This document shows, one piece after another, positions 8,408 through 17,649 of a stretch of 64,000 nt of DNA. The stretch covers positions 372,001-436,000 of the forward strand of contig NZ_VIRN01000061.1 in assembly GCF_008107725.1 (NCBI RefSeq). The letters are read 5' to 3'. Made by a program: the position numbers and the translations under genes. Positions within the stretch are counted from its first letter, which is position 1. Each line of letters begins with the position of its first letter. This DNA is from Marinobacter sp. BW6 (GTDB taxonomy: Bacteria; Pseudomonadota; Gammaproteobacteria; Pseudomonadales; Oleiphilaceae). The notes beneath the pieces are model-generated. The model ran no database searches. It was not told the DNA's origin and was given only the letters and a program-made list of their open reading frames with translations.

Positions 8408-10594
8408 ATGGCACCTGAACATACTGATCAGCCTTTCAGTCACGGGTTAACGGCACGAATACTGGTTGCAGATGACGAGCCTCGCCTGCTGAATACACTG
8501 GCTTCGCTGCTGCGCAGCCGGGGTTATGAGGTTGCGGAAGCTCACGGCGGCCGAAAAGCCTGCGAGCTGATTGACCAGCAAACGTTCGACCTTGCCCTGC
8601 TGGATCTCCGGATGCCCGAAGTCAGCGGTTTCGACGTCATGGCACACCTTGCCAGCGGGCAACCGGATTGTGGCGTGATTGTGGTCAGCGGCGAAAGCTC
8701 ATTCAGCGCCGTGAGCCGGGCCCTGCGCAGAGGCGCCCTGGACTACATCCGTAAACCCTTTGACCCTGAAGAGTTGCTGGCCACAGTCGAGAGCGTTATC
8801 GGGAAAAAATCACTTCTTGAAGCCCACGAACACATCCAGATGCGGCTGGAGAAATCCGAGGCCCTTCACCGATACATCGTCAACAGCTCCCCAGACATCG
8901 TGTTCATGCTCGATAAAGACGGACACTTTTGCTTTGTAAACAGCAAAGTCGAGAGCCTGCTCGGATATCAGCCATCGGAACTTTGCGGCCAGCACTTCCG
9001 GCACATTCTTGACGACCGGGACGTGACCCGCGGGACCCTGGCCCTGAAAGGCCCCAACATCACCGCAGACAACCCGAGAACCCTGGAAGTTCGCCTGAAA
9101 ACCCGTGGCAGCCGCCGGGCCACCCGACACTTCGAGATAACCGCCTTTCCCATCGATCCGCAAACCTGGCCCCACTCCGGGACGACACAGGGAGACGGCA
9201 ATGGCAACGGCGCAACTTATTATGGAACCGCCCGTGACGTCACCGAACGGAAAGAGGCCGAAGCCTTCATCAACTTCCAGGCCTACCATGACTTGCTGAC
9301 ACGACTGCCGAACCGGGCACTTTTCAAGGATCGTCTTGAGCTAGCAATTACCCACGCCAACCGCGGCGGCCAGAAACTCGCCGTGATGTTCCTGGATCTG
9401 GATCGGTTCAAGGTCATCAACGATACCCTCGGGCACGCCATGGGTGATCGTCTGCTTCAGGCGGTCACACATCGTCTTGAGAAGTGCCTGCGTAAAGGCG
9501 ACACCCTGTCCCGATTCGGTGGCGATGAATTCACGCTGCTTCTGCCATCCATCCATAATCACGAGGATGCGAGGCAAATCGCGAAAAAGCTTATCGACGC
9601 ACTCAAAGCACCCTTCCAGTTGGGCGACCACGAAGTATTCGTCGGTGTAAGTATTGGCATCTCTATCTTCCCGGAAGCCGGCGAGTCCATGGATCAGTTG
9701 ATACAAAACGCCGATATCGCGATGTACCACGTCAAGGGCAAAGGCAAGGACGGTTACCGCTTCTACTCCGACAGCATGAGCATCGATACCGCCAATCGGC
9801 TTAACCTGGAACGGGATCTGCGCCTGGCCCTGGAGCGGGACGAACTACGGGTTTTCTATCAGCCTCAGGTGTGCTCCACAACAAACCGTATAGTCGGACT
9901 TGAAGCGCTCGTTCGCTGGCAACATCCCGAGCGAGGATTGCTCTACCCAAGGGATTTCCTCCCCCTGGCAGAAGAAACCAAATTGATTGGCCAACTGAGC
10001 GAGCGGGTTCTTGACCAGGCCTGCGAAGATGTCGGCTGCTGGATTCGCGACGGCCATTCCGACCTGCGGCTCGCAGTAAACCTGTCACCCAGCCAGGTCG
10101 AACACCCACGGTTTGTGGAAACCCTGATGCAGCAGGTAAAAACCCACAACTTCCCGGCCGGCAATCTCGAAATAGAGATTACCGAAAACGTGATCATGAA
10201 CGATCTTGAGCAGATCTCCCAGAAACTCCGGGAACTGGCCGCTCTAGGTGTCCGGATAGCGATTGACGATTTTGGCACCGGCTATTCGTCGCTGAATTAC
10301 CTCCACCGCCTCCCGATCCATACCCTCAAGGTCGACCAGTCTTTCGTCAAAGCCATTCGCAGCGGAGACGACGGTGCGTGTATCGTCAATGCCATCGTTG
10401 CCATGGCTCACGGACTGAAGCTGGAGATTGTTGCCGAAGGCGTGGAGACCGACGAGCAGCTTGAATATCTGCGAGGCCTGGGCTGCCATCAGGTCCAGGG
10501 CTTCTTCTACGGTCCGGCGAGACCTGCGGTCGAAATTTCCAAAACCCTGGGAACCGGCCGGACCAGAACCACAGCCAGAGCCGCTTCATTCTGA
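8408..10594 (+). CDS. Response regulator with PAS, GGDEF and EAL domains
   Basis: The 728-residue protein has an N-terminal receiver domain with likely phospho-acceptor D66 (LLDLRMP), a PAS domain (about 155-280), a GGDEF domain and an EAL domain. The GGDEF domain keeps the catalytic sequence FGGDEF and an RxxD inhibitory site (RKGD) five residues before it. The EAL domain keeps LEALVRW, the metal-site sequence EITEN and DDFGTGYSSL. Both synthesis and breakdown of cyclic di-GMP therefore look possible. It sits in an operon with the HDOD-histidine kinase and is its probable target. The sequence does not show which activity dominates. Confidence 0.92.
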   Translation: MAPEHTDQPFSHGLTARILVADDEPRLLNTLASLLRSRGYEVAEAHGGRKACELIDQQTFDLALLDLRMPEVSGFDVMAHLASGQPDCGVIVVSGESSFSAVSRALRRGALDYIRKPFDPEELLATVESVIGKKSLLEAHEHIQMRLEKSEALHRYIVNSSPDIVFMLDKDGHFCFVNSKVESLLGYQPSELCGQHFRHILDDRDVTRGTLALKGPNITADNPRTLEVRLKTRGSRRATRHFEITAFPIDPQTWPHSGTTQGDGNGNGATYYGTARDVTERKEAEAFINFQAYHDLLTRLPNRALFKDRLELAITHANRGGQKLAVMFLDLDRFKVINDTLGHAMGDRLLQAVTHRLEKCLRKGDTLSRFGGDEFTLLLPSIHNHEDARQIAKKLIDALKAPFQLGDHEVFVGVSIGISIFPEAGESMDQLIQNADIAMYHVKGKGKDGYRFYSDSMSIDTANRLNLERDLRLALERDELRVFYQPQVCSTTNRIVGLEALVRWQHPERGLLYPRDFLPLAEETKLIGQLSERVLDQACEDVGCWIRDGHSDLRLAVNLSPSQVEHPRFVETLMQQVKTHNFPAGNLEIEITENVIMNDLEQISQKLRELAALGVRIAIDDFGTGYSSLNYLHRLPIHTLKVDQSFVKAIRSGDDGACIVNAIVAMAHGLKLEIVAEGVETDEQLEYLRGLGCHQVQGFFYGPARPAVEISKTLGTGRTRTTARAASF

Positions 10595-10646
10595 TAGGCG
10601 ATTATTTATTGTCTGACACTCCTATATAAAACCGCGATCTGGTTTG

Positions 10647-10671
10647 CAAAGTATTGCAGTACGTTACTTTG
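10647..10671. promoter_or_regulatory. 7-bp inverted repeat upstream of the methyltransferase operon
   Basis: CAAAGTA and TACTTTG are separated by 11 bases, about 80 bases before the methyltransferase start. Spacing and symmetry fit an operator for a dimeric regulator. There is no U-tract to make it a terminator for the upstream gene. The rest of 10595-10752 shows no gene. Confidence 0.3.
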
Positions 10672-10752
10672 TGTATCCGGAAATGCGCATTACTGCACAT
10701 ATTTCTCCCACCCTGTTCTCTAAGCTCAAATCCATAGGCGCTGATCACCGGA

Positions 10753-11481
10753 ATGTCCGACATTCTCGGACCAATAACGACAAAAACGGCGACGGCATCC
10801 AAGGAACAAGAACAGGCAGCAGTCATCATGCGCGACAAGTACAAGTATATTGGTCCCGTCTACGATTTCCTGAGCAATCTCTACAGCGGCAAGAATATAC
10901 ACCGCTGCAAAACCGCAATGCTGGATGTTGAAACCGTCCGGCCCGGGGACAGGATTCTGTTCGCCGGCGTCGGCCATGGCCGGGATGCCATCCGAGCTGC
11001 TGAACTGGGCGCAGAGGTGACCGTGGTGGATTTGTCCGAAACCATGCTGCGGAAGTTTGCCGAGGCTCAGGAAAAAGAGGCACCACAACTCACAATCCGG
11101 CGCATCCACAGTGACATCATGAAAGTGGATGAATTCGAGCAGTACGACATGGTCGTGGCCAATTTCTTCCTCAACGTGTTCGATGAAGACATGATGGTCC
11201 GGGTCCTCGAGCACCTGATACGGCTGGGCAAGGCCGACGCCCGGGTCGTTGTTGGCGACTTTTCCTACCCGACTGGCAACCTGCTTTCCAGAATGTTCAA
11301 GAAGCTTTACTGGTACATGGCGGTCTTCATTTTCTGGCTATTCGCCAACAATGCCTTCCACAAAATCTACAACTACCCCGAGCACATGCAGCGGCTGGGC
11401 CTTCAGGTCACGGACAAGAAGCACTTCAAGCTTCTGAACATGAACTGCTACTGGTCCATTCTCGGACGCAAGCAGGCCTGA
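10753..11481 (+). CDS. Class I SAM-dependent methyltransferase
   Basis: The protein is 242 residues from the ATG at 10753. A later ATG at 10828 gives 217 residues starting MRDKYKYIG, just before the UbiE-like opening YDFLSNLYSG, and could be the true start. Motif I is visible as ILFAGVGHGRDA, followed by the acidic residue of motif II in VTVVDLS. A hydrophobic stretch (YWYMAVFIFWLFANNAF) near residue 190 suggests membrane association, so the substrate may be lipid or quinone-like. A DUF2156 protein gene follows 48 bases downstream on the same strand. I do not recognise a named enzyme. Confidence 0.75.
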   Translation: MSDILGPITTKTATASKEQEQAAVIMRDKYKYIGPVYDFLSNLYSGKNIHRCKTAMLDVETVRPGDRILFAGVGHGRDAIRAAELGAEVTVVDLSETMLRKFAEAQEKEAPQLTIRRIHSDIMKVDEFEQYDMVVANFFLNVFDEDMMVRVLEHLIRLGKADARVVVGDFSYPTGNLLSRMFKKLYWYMAVFIFWLFANNAFHKIYNYPEHMQRLGLQVTDKKHFKLLNMNCYWSILGRKQA

Positions 11482-11529
11482 GCACTTCGCTAGAGAGTCA
11501 CCCAACAAAAACAAACAGGGAGCAGCAGC

Positions 11530-12537
11530 ATGTCGGATCAGATACTCGCACTGGACAGGGTTGGCGCGCTGGAGAGCGGCTCTTTTACATTTACCGAGCG
11601 TGTCGATTTCCTGAAGAAATACGGCACCCATTCCCAGTCGTTTTCAACACTCCAACCGGGCATGCAGTATTTCGACGTACCGGGTATGGGGTACATCGCC
11701 TACATGCGCAAATGGGGCGCCACCTTCGTGCTCTCGGATCCTGTCTGTGCCCCGAAAGACTTTGGCAACCTGCTCGAGAGCTTTCACCAGCACTTTCCGA
11801 ACGCCAGTTACATCCAGGTCTCCAAACCGGTGGTTGATTTCCTGCACCTGCGCTTTGGTCTCTACGGCACCCAGTTTGGCAGCGAATCCCGCATCGATCT
11901 GGGCCGCTGGTCACTCAGCGGGAAGAAAAAACAGATCCTGCGAACCGCGCTGAACCAGGCGGAAAAAAGCGGTATTACTGTCAAAGAACGTTTCAGTGAC
12001 GATCACACCCGTGAAATATCCGAAGCCTGGATTCGAACCCGCAAATGCAAGAGCAATGAAATCCGCTTTCTGATCCGCCCCATGGAAATGGACTATCGAG
12101 AGAACGAAAGGCATTTCTACGCCTATCAGGATGGTAAGGCAGTAGGGTTTATCTATTTCGACCCGATTTATCGCAACAACGAGATCATCAGCTATGTGCC
12201 CAACATCTCCCGGGCCAACGCCGATTTCCGCCAGGGGATTTTCTATACCCTGATGGCACATGCGATGGACGTTTTCAAGGCGGAAGGAGTACCCTATCTC
12301 GATCTCGGGCTGATTCCCCTGTCACTGGATTCCGCAACGGAGCATCAGGAGAGCAGGCTGTTGAAGAGTCTGCTGCACGGCCTCTATGAGAAGGGCAACT
12401 TCCTTTACAACTTCAAAGGCCTGGAATTCACCAAATCACGTTTTCGGGGGGAGAAGTTCAAGACGTACTGCTGTCACAAACGGTCGATTCCGGCGCTGGA
12501 GTTTCTCGCCATGTTCAAGCTGACCCGGTTGCTGTAG
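11530..12537 (+). CDS. DUF2156 / lysyl-phosphatidylglycerol synthase C-terminal-like protein
   Basis: The 335-residue protein resembles the cytosolic GNAT-like domain of lysyl-phosphatidylglycerol synthases (DUF2156). Characteristic stretches include YIAYMRKWGATFVLSDPVCA, the KKKQILRTALNQAEKSG basic helix, and YLDLGLIPLS near the C-terminus. It lacks the membrane flippase part of MprF, so it would act alone in the cytosol or at the membrane surface. Family members transfer aminoacyl groups from tRNA to lipids or other acceptors, but the substrate here is unknown. It probably forms an operon with the methyltransferase upstream. Its 3' end overlaps the convergent murI by 23 bases. The ribosome-binding site is AGGGAGCAGCAGC before the ATG. 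Confidence 0.75.
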   Translation: MSDQILALDRVGALESGSFTFTERVDFLKKYGTHSQSFSTLQPGMQYFDVPGMGYIAYMRKWGATFVLSDPVCAPKDFGNLLESFHQHFPNASYIQVSKPVVDFLHLRFGLYGTQFGSESRIDLGRWSLSGKKKQILRTALNQAEKSGITVKERFSDDHTREISEAWIRTRKCKSNEIRFLIRPMEMDYRENERHFYAYQDGKAVGFIYFDPIYRNNEIISYVPNISRANADFRQGIFYTLMAHAMDVFKAEGVPYLDLGLIPLSLDSATEHQESRLLKSLLHGLYEKGNFLYNFKGLEFTKSRFRGEKFKTYCCHKRSIPALEFLAMFKLTRLL

Positions 12538-13378
12538 CCCCCAGGGGTTCTCCCGGCCAGTGTTCGCTTACCCGATTGACCTCCAGGCCCAGGCCCGCCA
12601 TGAAGGACGCGATGCCCTTCGGTGCCGGCCCCGAAAACAGCGCAGCGCTCACAGGTTGTTTCCCTGCGCCGGCAACTGCGCCTTGAGCAACATCAAGCCG
12701 CCCGGTCTGTTCCAGCAGCCAGGCTACCCGTCGGGCAATGGCCTCACCCGAGTCCACCCAGAAACGAACCGACGGCAGACTCGCCTTCAGACTATCCAGT
12801 AACAGTGGATAATGAGTGCAACCAAGTACCACGGTGTCCACACCAGCCTCTTGAAAAGGCCTCATCGCCTCATTGAGCTCGGCAAGCGGAACCTCGATTC
12901 CTGAAACCAGGTCTTCTGCCCAGCGCACCAGCCCCGGATGGCCAATACGTTCAATCCTGCAATCGCCAGCGAATTCCTCGACCAGCCTGTCGAGATAAGA
13001 CCTGCGAACCGTTGCCGGTGTCGCCAGCAGCCCCATTCGCCGATTTACGGTTTTTGCTGCCGCCGGTTTGATGGCCGGCACCACCCCCACAACCGGGACC
13101 GCCGTCATCGCCCGTAAATGCGGCAGAACCACGGTACTGGCGGTATTGCAGGCCACCACGATGGCGTCTGACGGGTAGAGCTCGAGCGCTCTGGTGATCA
13201 GACCGCAACAACGGTCGATCACAACCGCCTCGGATTTGTCGCCATAGGGGAAGCCTGCGTTGTCTGCCAGATAGACGATCTCCAATCCCGGCAGTTGCCG
13301 GTGAATACAGGCCGCAACGCTCAGACCACCGACACCGGAGTCAAACACCAGAACCCTTGGAGGCGTCTGCCCGCTCAA
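12515..13378 (-). CDS. murI: Glutamate racemase
   Basis: The 287-residue enzyme interconverts L- and D-glutamate for peptidoglycan synthesis. It shows FDSGVGGLSV at the N-terminus and the two catalytic cysteines in VACNTAST and VLGCTHYPLL. The start is a TTG at 13378 that overlaps the TGA stop of nudC (TTGA). A strong ribosome-binding site, GGGAGG, about 9 bases upstream within nudC supports this unusual start, and translation of the two genes is probably coupled. Confidence 0.95.
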   Translation of the reverse strand: MSGQTPPRVLVFDSGVGGLSVAACIHRQLPGLEIVYLADNAGFPYGDKSEAVVIDRCCGLITRALELYPSDAIVVACNTASTVVLPHLRAMTAVPVVGVVPAIKPAAAKTVNRRMGLLATPATVRRSYLDRLVEEFAGDCRIERIGHPGLVRWAEDLVSGIEVPLAELNEAMRPFQEAGVDTVVLGCTHYPLLLDSLKASLPSVRFWVDSGEAIARRVAWLLEQTGRLDVAQGAVAGAGKQPVSAALFSGPAPKGIASFMAGLGLEVNRVSEHWPGEPLGATATGSA

Positions 13379-14190
13379 ACCGGAATACCTCCCCGGGAAA
13401 TCTCGTTCTCCATGGCCCGGATCAGCCGGCCCGAAATCGTGGATTCCGGCGGCACCGGTGGCGTATCGCCCGGCAGGAACCAGTCGGCATCGGCAAGCTC
13501 GTCTTCCTGCAGAACAAGCTCTCCTCCGGCGTAATCGGCGAAGAAGCCGACCATAAGCTGATGGGGAAATGGCCAGGGTTGCGAGGCGTGGTAGCGGATG
13601 TTGGTGACGTCCAGCCCGGTCTCCTCTTTCACTTCACGGTGCACAGCGCCTTCCAGACTTTCCCCCGGCTCAACAAACCCGGCAATCAGGCTGTAAAAAT
13701 GCCTTTTGACCCGGGAGGACCTTGCAAGCAGGAGCCGATCGTCCCGGCGAATGACCACAATCACGCAGGGAGCCAGCCTCGGGTACCAGGGAATTCCGCA
13801 AGGGTCGCACCATTTGGCCCTCTCACGGGGATGAAAGCCGGTTCGCTCGCCGCAGCGACCGCAATACTGATGGTCACGCCACCATTGCCAGACCTGGAAT
13901 CCAGTACTGAGCATATCCGCAGGCGCATCGCCAACCATCAGCAATGCATCCCTCAGGGAAATCAGTTCCCCGCTGGCTACGCCAGAGTCGGGCAACTCAG
14001 TCACGAAAACGTCTCGCCCGTCGTAACTGCCCAGAGACACTGAATCCGGCAATCCGTCCCGGAAAAGATTGCTGTCGCCAGAATGCAGCCAACCGGAATC
14101 AGGCTTGACCACATCTGATCCCGACAGCGCGAGAACCAGATCGCCTTTTTCCGGCTGCCGGGTCGTCCAGCCGGGTATCCACTGAGTCAT
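13375..14190 (-). CDS. nudC: NAD(H) pyrophosphatase / RNA decapping Nudix hydrolase
   Basis: The protein is about 271 residues. It contains the four-cysteine zinc site (CGRCGE and CDPCG) and the Nudix box GFVEPGESLEGAVHREVKEETG. NudC hydrolyses NAD(H) and removes NAD caps from RNA. The start is uncertain. In-frame ATGs lie at 14190 and 14202, and a further open region reaches 14304 but would run over the plsB leader. The usual family length (about 260-280) favours 14190 or 14202. It overlaps the TTG start of murI by four bases. Confidence 0.92.
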   Translation of the reverse strand: MTQWIPGWTTRQPEKGDLVLALSGSDVVKPDSGWLHSGDSNLFRDGLPDSVSLGSYDGRDVFVTELPDSGVASGELISLRDALLMVGDAPADMLSTGFQVWQWWRDHQYCGRCGERTGFHPRERAKWCDPCGIPWYPRLAPCVIVVIRRDDRLLLARSSRVKRHFYSLIAGFVEPGESLEGAVHREVKEETGLDVTNIRYHASQPWPFPHQLMVGFFADYAGGELVLQEDELADADWFLPGDTPPVPPESTISGRLIRAMENEISRGGIPV

Positions 14191-14343
14191 TGCGACCACC
14201 ATTTGATGCGTCAACGGGGTGATTAAGAGATCAACCAGAAATGTACCACATTGCTGCACCGGCCAAGAATGAAAGCGCCGACTTTCCGCTCTGTACTCAA
14301 CCAAGTAAACTTGGCACCTGTTTCTTCAACGGAGTTGCACTTT

Positions 14344-16812
14344 ATGCGTCTTTACCAGGGCATTCGCAGCCTGATCCTGACCCTTTTTCGCAAGATACTG
14401 TTTATCTGGGTCCGGACTGATGTCAGCGGCAACAGCGTTGAAGCCCTCGCCCTCGATCCCGACAAACCGGTTTGCTACGTGCTGCAATACAGCTCGCTCT
14501 CGAGCCGTCTGGTTCTGGAGCAGGAAGTTATCCGGGCCGGACTGCCAGGCGCCACTGAAGCCCTTCCGGTGAAAAACGGCCCGTCCCACTCCTTCTTTTT
14601 TCTTTACCGCCGGATTGGGGGTTTTTTCAGAGGACGTCAGGCTCCGGCGCCCACGAACGAATTTCAGGCACTGGTGCACTACGGTCTTGAGCATCCAGAC
14701 CAGGATGTCCAGATTGTTCCGGTGTCACTCTTCTGGGGCCGATCTCCAGACAAGGAAAAGTCCCTGGTAAAGCTGCTGCTGTCTGACACATGGTCCATTG
14801 CTGGCCGGCTTCAGAAGTTCCTGATCATCATGGTTCACGGTCGCAATACCTATGTACAGTTCAACCAGCCGCTCTCACTGAAACAGGTGATCGACGAATA
14901 CCGGCACAGCGAGGAGCGCGCCAACCGCAAGCTGGCGAGGATACTGAGAACCCATTTCCGCCGGGTTCGCCAGGCCGTGCTGGGGCCGGATCTATCCCAT
15001 CGCCGCACCCTGGTGGCGGGTCTGGTACGGACCCAGGCGGTCAAGGAAGCCATCCGGGAGACGGCGGCACGAGACGACATACCGCCGGAGAAAGTCCGTG
15101 CCAAAGCCTATAAATATGCCGATGAGATTGCGGCGAGCATGTCCGTTGTCACTATTCGCTTTATGGAAGTGGTGTTGTCATGGCTCTGGAACCGGATCTA
15201 CAACGGCATTGCCATCAACAATGTCCAGGTCGTGAAGGAGGTGGCGCAGGATAATGCCGTGGTTTACGTGCCCTGCCACCGGTCCCACATCGACTACCTG
15301 CTGCTGTCCTACGTACTCTACAAGAACGGTCTGATGCCGCCCCACATCGCCGCTGGTATCAATCTCAACATGCCCGTAGTCGGACCGATCCTGCGCCGCG
15401 GCGGAGCGTTCTTCATGCGCCGCAGTTTCAGGGACAACCCGCTCTACGCCACCGTGTTCAATGAATACATGCACGTGATGTTCTCGCGGGGCTATTCCAT
15501 GGAGTACTTCGTTGAGGGCGGCCGCAGCAGGACAGGCCGCATGCTGCAGCCCCGCCCGGGCATGCTGGCAATGACCGTGCGCAGTTTCCTGCGTGACCAT
15601 CGCAAACCCATCGTATTCGTGCCCGTGTACATCGGCTATGAAAAGGTTATGGAAGGTCGCTCCTATCTGGGCGAACTGCGCGGCAAGAAAAAGGAAAAAG
15701 AAAGCGTATTCGGGCTGGCTAAAACTGTCCGTAAGCTCAGCAACTCCTTCGGTCGCGTTTCAGTCAACTTTGGCGAAGCCATTCATTTGTCCGAGGTTCT
15801 CGACGATGTTCACAGCAGTTGGCGCGACGAGGCCTACGACGCCGAGTATCGCCCAAAGTGGCTCAACAGCGCGGTTTCAGAGCTGTCATTCCGGGTAGCG
15901 TCGAACATCAACGCGTCGGTTGCCGTTAACCCGATCGGCATGACCGCAACCGTTCTGCTGGGTACCGAGCGACTGGCGATGGATGAGGGCCAGCTGATCC
16001 GACTGATGGATCAATACGCTGCCCTGCTCAAGGCGTTCCCCTATGCGGAAACGGTGACGCTGCCTGAGGGCTCTGGCAAGGACTGGGTCGACTACTGCGA
16101 GGGCATGGGCCTGATCAGCCGGCAGCCGCAAAAGCTCGGCGACATCATTGCCCTGGAAGGCAGCAACGCGATTCTGATGACCTACTACAGGAACAACATC
16201 CAGCACCTGTTCGCGCTGCCCTCACTGATTGCCAGCCTCTTTGAAAACAAAGATTCGCTGGGGCGGGACAAGATCGTGTTCCTCGCAAGCGTGGCCTACC
16301 CCTACCTGCAATCCGAGCTGTTCCTGAAGTACCAGCCGGATGAAGCCAAAAACGTGATCAATCAGTGGATTGATGTTCTTATTGAGCAGGGCCTGCTGAA
16401 GCCGCTGGATGATGACCGGATCCGTCGACCGGAAGAAGGCACCGAGGCAATGCTGAGGCTCCGGGTTCTGTCCCGCTTTATCATCCAGACCGTCGAGCGC
16501 TACCACATTGCCCTGGGCATTCTCCGCAAGTACGGCTCAGGAAAGATCAGTGCCGCCGAACTGGAAGAGCAGAGTGCACTGCTGGCCGAACGCATGTCCA
16601 TCCTGTTTGGCCTCAACGCACCGGAATTCTTTGACAAGAGCCTGTTCCGGAATTTCATTGCCAATATGCAGAACAACGGTGTCATCACGACCGACGACAA
16701 CGGCTTGCTGTGCTATGGAGAAGGACTGGATGAGGTGGCGGACGATGCCCGCCTGGTGCTGAGTGTCGAAAAGCGACAGGCGATCCAGCAGGTCACCATG
16801 ATGGGCGCGTGA
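14344..16812 (+). CDS. plsB: Glycerol-3-phosphate acyltransferase PlsB
   Basis: The 822-residue protein has the length of PlsB (about 810-830). PlsB is the inner-membrane enzyme that acylates glycerol-3-phosphate in the first step of phospholipid synthesis. The acyltransferase signature HRSHIDYLLL and the glycerol-phosphate binding motif FVEGGRSRTGR are both present. I chose the ATG at 14344 because GGAG lies 9 bases upstream and the protein then begins MRLYQGIRSL, whereas the upstream ATG at 14251 lacks such support. The gene is divergent from nudC and convergent with rsmJ, with only six bases between stops. Confidence 0.96.
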   Translation: MRLYQGIRSLILTLFRKILFIWVRTDVSGNSVEALALDPDKPVCYVLQYSSLSSRLVLEQEVIRAGLPGATEALPVKNGPSHSFFFLYRRIGGFFRGRQAPAPTNEFQALVHYGLEHPDQDVQIVPVSLFWGRSPDKEKSLVKLLLSDTWSIAGRLQKFLIIMVHGRNTYVQFNQPLSLKQVIDEYRHSEERANRKLARILRTHFRRVRQAVLGPDLSHRRTLVAGLVRTQAVKEAIRETAARDDIPPEKVRAKAYKYADEIAASMSVVTIRFMEVVLSWLWNRIYNGIAINNVQVVKEVAQDNAVVYVPCHRSHIDYLLLSYVLYKNGLMPPHIAAGINLNMPVVGPILRRGGAFFMRRSFRDNPLYATVFNEYMHVMFSRGYSMEYFVEGGRSRTGRMLQPRPGMLAMTVRSFLRDHRKPIVFVPVYIGYEKVMEGRSYLGELRGKKKEKESVFGLAKTVRKLSNSFGRVSVNFGEAIHLSEVLDDVHSSWRDEAYDAEYRPKWLNSAVSELSFRVASNINASVAVNPIGMTATVLLGTERLAMDEGQLIRLMDQYAALLKAFPYAETVTLPEGSGKDWVDYCEGMGLISRQPQKLGDIIALEGSNAILMTYYRNNIQHLFALPSLIASLFENKDSLGRDKIVFLASVAYPYLQSELFLKYQPDEAKNVINQWIDVLIEQGLLKPLDDDRIRRPEEGTEAMLRLRVLSRFIIQTVERYHIALGILRKYGSGKISAAELEEQSALLAERMSILFGLNAPEFFDKSLFRNFIANMQNNGVITTDDNGLLCYGEGLDEVADDARLVLSVEKRQAIQQVTMMGA

Positions 16813-16818
16813 GAGCCC

Positions 16819-17649
16819 TCACTGGGATGGCAGCGCCCTGATAGAGTAGACATCGTACCGGCTGCTTTTCCCTTCTATGCGAGTGGTCGGCTCCGGCCCG
16901 TCAATCACAGGCGCCTTGCGGGGCCGCTTGACCACAACCCGGTAACGGGCACGTTCAAGAGCACCCGCGAGCAACTGTCCCGAATCCTCGTCGTCCCCCA
17001 CAATGGTGCGGAAGACCTGCATTTCCTTTTTCACCAGAGCCGACTTGTCCCTGTGGGGGAACATCGGGTCCAGATAGACAATATCGGCGGCCTCGGTATC
17101 AGGTTGCGCCAGCCAGTCAATACTGCTGCCCTCCAGCAATCGCATGCGCTCGACAATGGCCGCGCAATCCACGTTCAGGGCGGCCCGCGCCAGACCGTCT
17201 GCCAATAAGGCATGGATCACCGGATTACGCTCGAACAGCGTAACCTGGCAACCAAGGCTGGCAAGGACAAAGGCATCCTGGCCCAGTCCCGCGGTAGCAT
17301 CAACCACATGGAGCGTGGCACGGGTTTTCTGCAGGCCGACCGCCTTGGCCACCAGCTGGCCAGCGCCACCACCATGTTCGCGACGGTAACCCATCTTGCC
17401 GGTAACAAATTCCGCACGCACCGGTCCGGGCGCACCCTTGCCGGTCACCTGCAGACCAAGCCCCTGCTCATCAAGAAACAACAAAACCGGGAAGTCGCGG
17501 ACATCTCTGGGACGTACCACACCCAGATTATCCAGACCCAGTGATTCAGCAAGAGCCTCTGCCTGGAATCGGTCTCCTAGCGCGCTGCGGGCAACGGCGA
17601 CCGTGTTCAGGTAAAGGGCAGACGATTCGCCAGAGAAGGAGTCAGACAT
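16819..17649 (-). CDS. rsmJ: 16S rRNA (guanine-1516-N2) methyltransferase
   Basis: The 276-residue protein matches RsmJ (YhiQ), which methylates G1516 of 16S rRNA. Visible features are the SAM-binding motif VVDATAGLGQDAFVLASLG, the motif FERNPVIHALL, the acidic catalytic region VYLDPMFPHR (NPPY-like) and a C-terminal KRPRKAP. Its ATG overlaps the stop of the upstream hypothetical gene by one base (TGATG), pointing to coupled translation. Confidence 0.94.
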   Translation of the reverse strand: MSDSFSGESSALYLNTVAVARSALGDRFQAEALAESLGLDNLGVVRPRDVRDFPVLLFLDEQGLGLQVTGKGAPGPVRAEFVTGKMGYRREHGGGAGQLVAKAVGLQKTRATLHVVDATAGLGQDAFVLASLGCQVTLFERNPVIHALLADGLARAALNVDCAAIVERMRLLEGSSIDWLAQPDTEAADIVYLDPMFPHRDKSALVKKEMQVFRTIVGDDEDSGQLLAGALERARYRVVVKRPRKAPVIDGPEPTTRIEGKSSRYDVYSIRALPSQ

